Positions 30,496-34,107 of a stretch of DNA of 34,107 nucleotides are shown in pieces. Both the position numbers and the translations under genes were made by a program. The stretch comes from Petrotoga sp. 9PW.55.5.1 (GTDB lineage: Bacteria; Thermotogota; Thermotogae; Petrotogales; Petrotogaceae). How positions within the stretch are numbered: the stretch's first letter is position 1; the number at the start of each line of letters is the position of its first letter. The notes beneath the pieces are model-generated. The model was given only the letters and a program-made list of their open reading frames with translations, was not told the DNA's origin and ran no database searches. Where the stretch lies: positions 1-34,107 of the forward strand of contig NZ_AUPM01000001.1 in assembly GCF_003265365.1 (NCBI RefSeq), in the 5' to 3' direction.

Positions 30496-31144
30496 CTATC
30501 TCCTTTTCTTCTGGGGTTAAATAAGTTCTTAGCCCATAATATTCTAAATGCCAAGTTTCGTTTAATGAAGCCAATATATATTTATAATTTCCTTCATAAA
30601 CAACATGTGAAACAGATGTGTTATCTACCCTAAAGGAGGTATGTTGATTTAGAGGGATATTGAGTATCCATGAAATTATAGTTCTTATTGCAAGCCCATG
30701 GGCAACTACAATAATCTTATCACCCATCTTATGTTTTTTCACTATTCTTTTAAGAGCGTTAACGGCTCTTCTTTGAACATCTCCCAAAGCTTCTACACCG
30801 TCAACCATTGCCCAGATATCTTTATGCCAATATTCCAACTCTTCTTTATAATTCAAAAGTATTTCATCCAACTTTTTACCATCCCATGTTCCTATATTAC
30901 ACTCATTCAAATCAGGATCTTTTTCAATACTCAGATTATGATATTGATTAATTATTTCAGCTGTTCTTACAGCTCGTTTTAATACAGAAGAATATATTCC
31001 GTCTACCTCAACATTTTTAAACCTTTCGGATGTAGCTTGGGCTTGACTTACACCTTCTTCATCAAGTTCTACATCTCGTTGGCCTTGCCAAATACCTTCT
31101 TTATTCCATTTTGTTGTTCCATGCCTAACTAAGTATATATCCAA
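30491..31144 (-). CDS. Histidine phosphatase superfamily protein (phosphoglycerate mutase-like)
   Basis: Protein of 217 aa from a TTG at 31144 that is eight bases after GGAGGTG. The catalytic motif LVRHGTTKWN (His8) comes right after the start, with RTAEIINQ, the acid in LNECNIGTWDG and the second histidine in VVAHGLAIRTI. The GTWDGK region and the C-terminal SLNETWHLE fit the PhoE/GpmB/CobC group of broad phosphatases rather than true phosphoglycerate mutases. A start further upstream would run back over the ribosome site. It lies 17 bases from guaA and overlaps comB. Confidence 0.85.
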   Translation of the reverse strand: MDIYLVRHGTTKWNKEGIWQGQRDVELDEEGVSQAQATSERFKNVEVDGIYSSVLKRAVRTAEIINQYHNLSIEKDPDLNECNIGTWDGKKLDEILLNYKEELEYWHKDIWAMVDGVEALGDVQRRAVNALKRIVKKHKMGDKIIVVAHGLAIRTIISWILNIPLNQHTSFRVDNTSVSHVVYEGNYKYILASLNETWHLEYYGLRTYLTPEEKEID

Positions 31145-31161
31145 AACAGCGACACCTCCAT

Positions 31162-32685
31162 TTATTCCCATTCTATTGTAGCTGGCGGTTTAGAAGTTAT
31201 ATCATACACAACTCTAGTAATCTCTTCAACCTGGTTTGTAATTCTACTTGAAGCTAAATCCAACACTTCAAAAGGAATCTTAGACCAATCAGCCGTCATT
31301 CCTTCTACACTATCTACTGCCCTCAAAGAAACTGTGTAACCATAACTCCTTTGGTCTCCAACGACTCCGACTGTTTTTACAGGTGTCAAAACCGCGAAGG
31401 CTTGCCAAACTTTTTCGTACCACCCTGTTTCTTTCAAGGTTTGAATAAAAATATTATCTACCTTTTTCAAAATTTTCAATTTGTCTTTAGTAATCTCACC
31501 AATTATCCTTATTGCTAACCCCGGACCTGGAAAAGGATGCCTGTACAAAATTTCTCTAGGTAAACCCAAAATCTCACCAACACTTCTAACCTCATCTTTG
31601 AAAAGATCTTTCAAAGGTTCAACTATATTTAACTCTATATGTTCAGGAAGTCCTCCTACATTATGGTGACTTTTTATCTTAAAAGTTTTTTTACCCGATT
31701 TAGCGCTTTCTATAACATCCGAATATATAGTTCCTTGTATTAGAAACTCACAATCTTTCTCTTTTCTTGCTTCCTCTTCAAAAACCCTTATAAAATTTTC
31801 CCCTATAATCTTTCTCTTTGTTTCTGGATCAGTAACGCCTTCCAATTTTTCTAGGAATCTATCTTCTGCATTTATAGTTGTCAAATTTAATCCGATATAA
31901 TCTCTAAACGTACTTTCAACTTCTTTAACTTCGTTCAATCTTAAAAGACCATGATTTACAAATATAGCTTTTAAATTATCACCTATTGCCTTATGAGTTA
32001 GTACAGCTGCAACAGAAGAATCCACACCTCCAGATAATGCAATAATAGCTTTTTTATCTCTTATTTTTTCTTTAATCTCTTTTATTTTCTTTTCAACAAA
32101 GTTAATTAAAGTCCACGAGGTTTTTAAATCGCAAATATCAACAGCAAAGTTCTTTAAAATATCTATCCCAAATTCTGTATGCCTTACTTCCGGATGAAAC
32201 TGTATAGCGTATATTTTTCTTATCTTATCTTCAAAAGAAGAAATTATATTATTCACGGTAAGAGAGGTAACAATAAAACCTTTTGGAACTTTAGTAACCA
32301 CATCTTTGTGACTCATCCAAGCGATGAACTCTTTCTCAAAATTTTGAAATAATAAAGATCTCTCAACTACATTTATTTTAGTCTTTCCATACTCAGCATT
32401 TTCGGTTTTGCCTACTTCACCACCTAATTTTTTTGCGATAAGTTGCATACCATAACATATACCCAAAATAGGTATTTTAGAATTTAAAATAACATCAGAA
32501 ATATCAGGGGCCTCTTCTGAGTATACACTGTCAGGACCTCCTGATAAAATTATCCCTTTTACATTTTCTAATGAAAATTCATCATCGTATTGAACTACCT
32601 CAGAATAAACTCCTAAATCTCTAATCCTTTTAGCAAGAAGCTGAGTGTACTGAGAGCCATAATCTATTACGAGAATTTTATCCAT
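31162..32685 (-). CDS. guaA: GMP synthase (glutamine-hydrolysing)
   Basis: Two-domain enzyme of 507 aa making GMP from XMP, ATP and glutamine. N-terminal class I amidotransferase with Cys77 (LGICYGMQL) and the His/Glu pair in QFHPEVRHTEFG; then the ATP pyrophosphatase domain with the P-loop ALSGGVDSSVAAVL; C-terminal dimerisation domain with HPFPGPGLAIRIIGE and the SKPPATIEWE end that is almost invariant in GuaA. Full length and intact. GGAGGT precedes the ATG; spacing to tmcAL is 13 bases. Confidence 0.96.
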   Translation of the reverse strand: MDKILVIDYGSQYTQLLAKRIRDLGVYSEVVQYDDEFSLENVKGIILSGGPDSVYSEEAPDISDVILNSKIPILGICYGMQLIAKKLGGEVGKTENAEYGKTKINVVERSLLFQNFEKEFIAWMSHKDVVTKVPKGFIVTSLTVNNIISSFEDKIRKIYAIQFHPEVRHTEFGIDILKNFAVDICDLKTSWTLINFVEKKIKEIKEKIRDKKAIIALSGGVDSSVAAVLTHKAIGDNLKAIFVNHGLLRLNEVKEVESTFRDYIGLNLTTINAEDRFLEKLEGVTDPETKRKIIGENFIRVFEEEARKEKDCEFLIQGTIYSDVIESAKSGKKTFKIKSHHNVGGLPEHIELNIVEPLKDLFKDEVRSVGEILGLPREILYRHPFPGPGLAIRIIGEITKDKLKILKKVDNIFIQTLKETGWYEKVWQAFAVLTPVKTVGVVGDQRSYGYTVSLRAVDSVEGMTADWSKIPFEVLDLASSRITNQVEEITRVVYDITSKPPATIEWE

Positions 32686-32698
32686 TCATAAACCTCCA

Positions 32699-34000
32699 CT
32701 ACAAATTATCAAAAATAATAACCTGATTCTTTTTGTCAGGTTCATATGAAGCAAATTCTTTATTTTTAAAAAGCAAAGAATAGATATTACTTGCTAAAAA
32801 ATCGTATTCAATCTGGCTTAAATATATCTCGGGAATACTCTGATATTTCTTTTTTGATGACAACATTTCATCACTCAATTTATTATATATCCTTTTATAC
32901 CGTGATGGAGTAGTTATAATTGGATAAGAACTAACTCTCTTAATCTCATTTAGCAACTCTTGACCTTTTTTTGTAAAACCCAAAACACGTAAATATTGGG
33001 GACCATACCTATTATATAACTTAACCTGCTCTTCTTTCAAATCGAAAAAAATCTTTAAAAGTGTTCTCTTTACTCTTGTTAATGTAAAACGTTTTGTCTT
33101 GACACATTCAATCAATTCTGTTAAAGTAGCATTTCTCTTAGAACAATCTATAAACCTTCTTTCTAATCCCTCTTTAACCCCATCAATTTTCAAAAGATCT
33201 TCTTTTTTCAGCATCCTTAATTTCGCAAGTATCATCTCTCGCATACTTTCAAAAAAAATTGGAGATTTACCTAGATCAATCTCTCGCATTAATATCTCAT
33301 AAGATAATTTTGGAACAGATTGTTCGACTCTATTAATATCATTATTTTTTATTAAATTTCTAATAGCTGTAGCGCTTGAAATTTCACCAGTAAATTCACT
33401 TTGATTATATTTAGCTTTAACTCTTTTAATCACATGAGGTTCTATATCCGATTTATACAACTTCAAACTATTCAAGTATTCTAAACCCAAAATATCGTTA
33501 GATTGCTCTAATACACTTACTATATCCTGAGCATAATTAAATGGTTGAAAATATTCATTTAAAGCATATTTCCTTGCATTTGGGAATGAAAGACCTTCTT
33601 TTAGGTACTTATTAAGCAATTTTTTAAAAGGTTTGGGTTGGTTAATTAAGACTTCTGACACCTTATTTAAACCATCTAAATCCTTAGACTCACTGCCAAA
33701 AACAACATCAGTGACAACATTTGTTCTTTCTAAAACTCCTATGGAACCCTTAGCAAAGCCGCCGGCATCTTGAATGCTATAAACAAAAGGTAATTCAAAA
33801 ACTACATCTATACCCATCTTAACTGCAATTTCGGCACGCGAAAATTTATCCAAAATAGCAGGCTCTCCTCTTTGAACAAAGTTACCACTCATAACAGCGA
33901 TAGTATAATCTGGAGCAATTAAAGCCTTAGCTTCATTTAAATGATGTAAATGACCGTTATGAAAAGGATTATATTCTACAACTACCCCTAAAACCCTCAA
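32699..34000 (-). CDS. tmcAL: tRNA(Met) cytidine acetate ligase (TmcAL, YlbM family)
   Basis: Protein of 433 aa, normal for TmcAL. The N-terminal HIGH-type nucleotidyltransferase domain opens GVVVEYNPFHNGHLHHL (HNGH at 14-17) and has AVMSGNFVQRGEPAILDKF, diagnostic of the family; SSATAIRNL is the second nucleotide-site element. The enzyme activates acetate with ATP and makes N4-acetylcytidine at the wobble base of elongator tRNA(Met). The start is TTG at 34000 with GGGGG upstream. First gene of the operon leading to guaA, with an extended -10 promoter at 34045-34053. Confidence 0.92.
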   Translation of the reverse strand: MRVLGVVVEYNPFHNGHLHHLNEAKALIAPDYTIAVMSGNFVQRGEPAILDKFSRAEIAVKMGIDVVFELPFVYSIQDAGGFAKGSIGVLERTNVVTDVVFGSESKDLDGLNKVSEVLINQPKPFKKLLNKYLKEGLSFPNARKYALNEYFQPFNYAQDIVSVLEQSNDILGLEYLNSLKLYKSDIEPHVIKRVKAKYNQSEFTGEISSATAIRNLIKNNDINRVEQSVPKLSYEILMREIDLGKSPIFFESMREMILAKLRMLKKEDLLKIDGVKEGLERRFIDCSKRNATLTELIECVKTKRFTLTRVKRTLLKIFFDLKEEQVKLYNRYGPQYLRVLGFTKKGQELLNEIKRVSSYPIITTPSRYKRIYNKLSDEMLSSKKKYQSIPEIYLSQIEYDFLASNIYSLLFKNKEFASYEPDKKNQVIIFDNL

Positions 34001-34044
34001 AAATCCCCCTCTCTAATATCATACAAATTTAACCCTTACTCTTA

Positions 34045-34053
34045 ATTATACCA
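34045..34053 (-). promoter_or_regulatory. Extended -10 promoter of the tmcAL-guaA operon
   Basis: The minus strand reads TGGTATAAT, the same extended -10 as before htrA, 44 bases upstream of the TTG start of tmcAL. No clear -35 is seen. Confidence 0.5.
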
Positions 34054-34090
34054 AATTTTGAATTTTAAAATAAAGATGCGGAATTTTATT

Positions 34091-34107
34091 TTAATTCCCC
34101 TTCTTCG
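34091..34107. repeat. Start of a further palindromic repeat copy at the right edge
   Basis: TTAATTCCCCTTCTTCG is the outer end and first hairpin arm of the element at 19260-19419. The sequence stops within the hairpin. Confidence 0.7.

Noticed and set aside
1-34107. CRISPR array, tRNA, rRNA or prophage
   Set aside because: No regularly spaced repeats, tRNA-like cloverleaf, rRNA sequence or phage genes were seen on reading; only one dispersed palindromic family is present.

Overview
The window looks like a whole contig or chromosomal segment from an AT-rich (about one third G+C by eye), thermophilic-looking bacterium of the phylum Thermotogota, most like the Petrotoga group. This is inferred from gene content: an Omp-alpha-like protein (SLH-like head, long coiled coil, C-terminal membrane anchor) typical of the toga cell envelope, SpoVS in a chromosome with no sporulation genes in view, an archaeal-type ComB, and frequent TTG/GTG starts. 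Both ends lie in the same palindromic repeat family, which also has a complete copy at 19260-19419. No database search was run.

Layout. 70-4039: two MATE-family exporters, each next to a MarR-type regulator. marR1-MATE1 is an operon with two palindromic operators over its promoter; MATE2 and marR2 are divergent with a palindrome in the MATE2 promoter. 4046-12907 (+): a long run of envelope and uncharacterised genes: PEGA-domain protein, Omp-alpha-like protein, patatin-like phospholipase, a degenerate patatin paralogue, an OstA/LptA-like secreted protein, a small secreted beta-rich protein, a pseudopilin, a HEAT-repeat protein and ComFC. comFC has no ordinary start codon and lies +1 to the HEAT gene across a CTT-TAG-C junction. 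12914-14394 (-): PfkB sugar kinase and a DHFR/RibD-like reductase. 14720-17837 (+): sugar ABC transporter (binding protein and two permeases, no ATPase), overlapping glmM.

19169-19590 separates convergent glmM and htrA. It holds a bidirectional terminator split by an IS3-family remnant, which itself carries a 160-bp palindromic element. 19591-25463 (-): htrA, pyrE, an alpha/beta hydrolase, rho, yqhQ (DUF1385), a small unknown gene and spoVS. 25542-28466 (+): a cobalamin riboswitch and a btuF-btuC-btuD-type transporter, followed by a divergent PfkB-like gene. 29239-34000 (-): tmcAL-guaA-histidine phosphatase-comB-rrf2/iscR-like; comB again has no ATG/GTG/TTG start in frame and probably starts at ATT.

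The strongest items for a second look are the possible +1 frameshift or non-canonical start of comFC, the ATT start of comB, the nested mobile-element remnant inside a terminator loop, the covarying palindromic repeat, and the tandem patatins in an envelope cluster. I did not find a clearly novel defence or mobile system; most genes belong to recognisable families.
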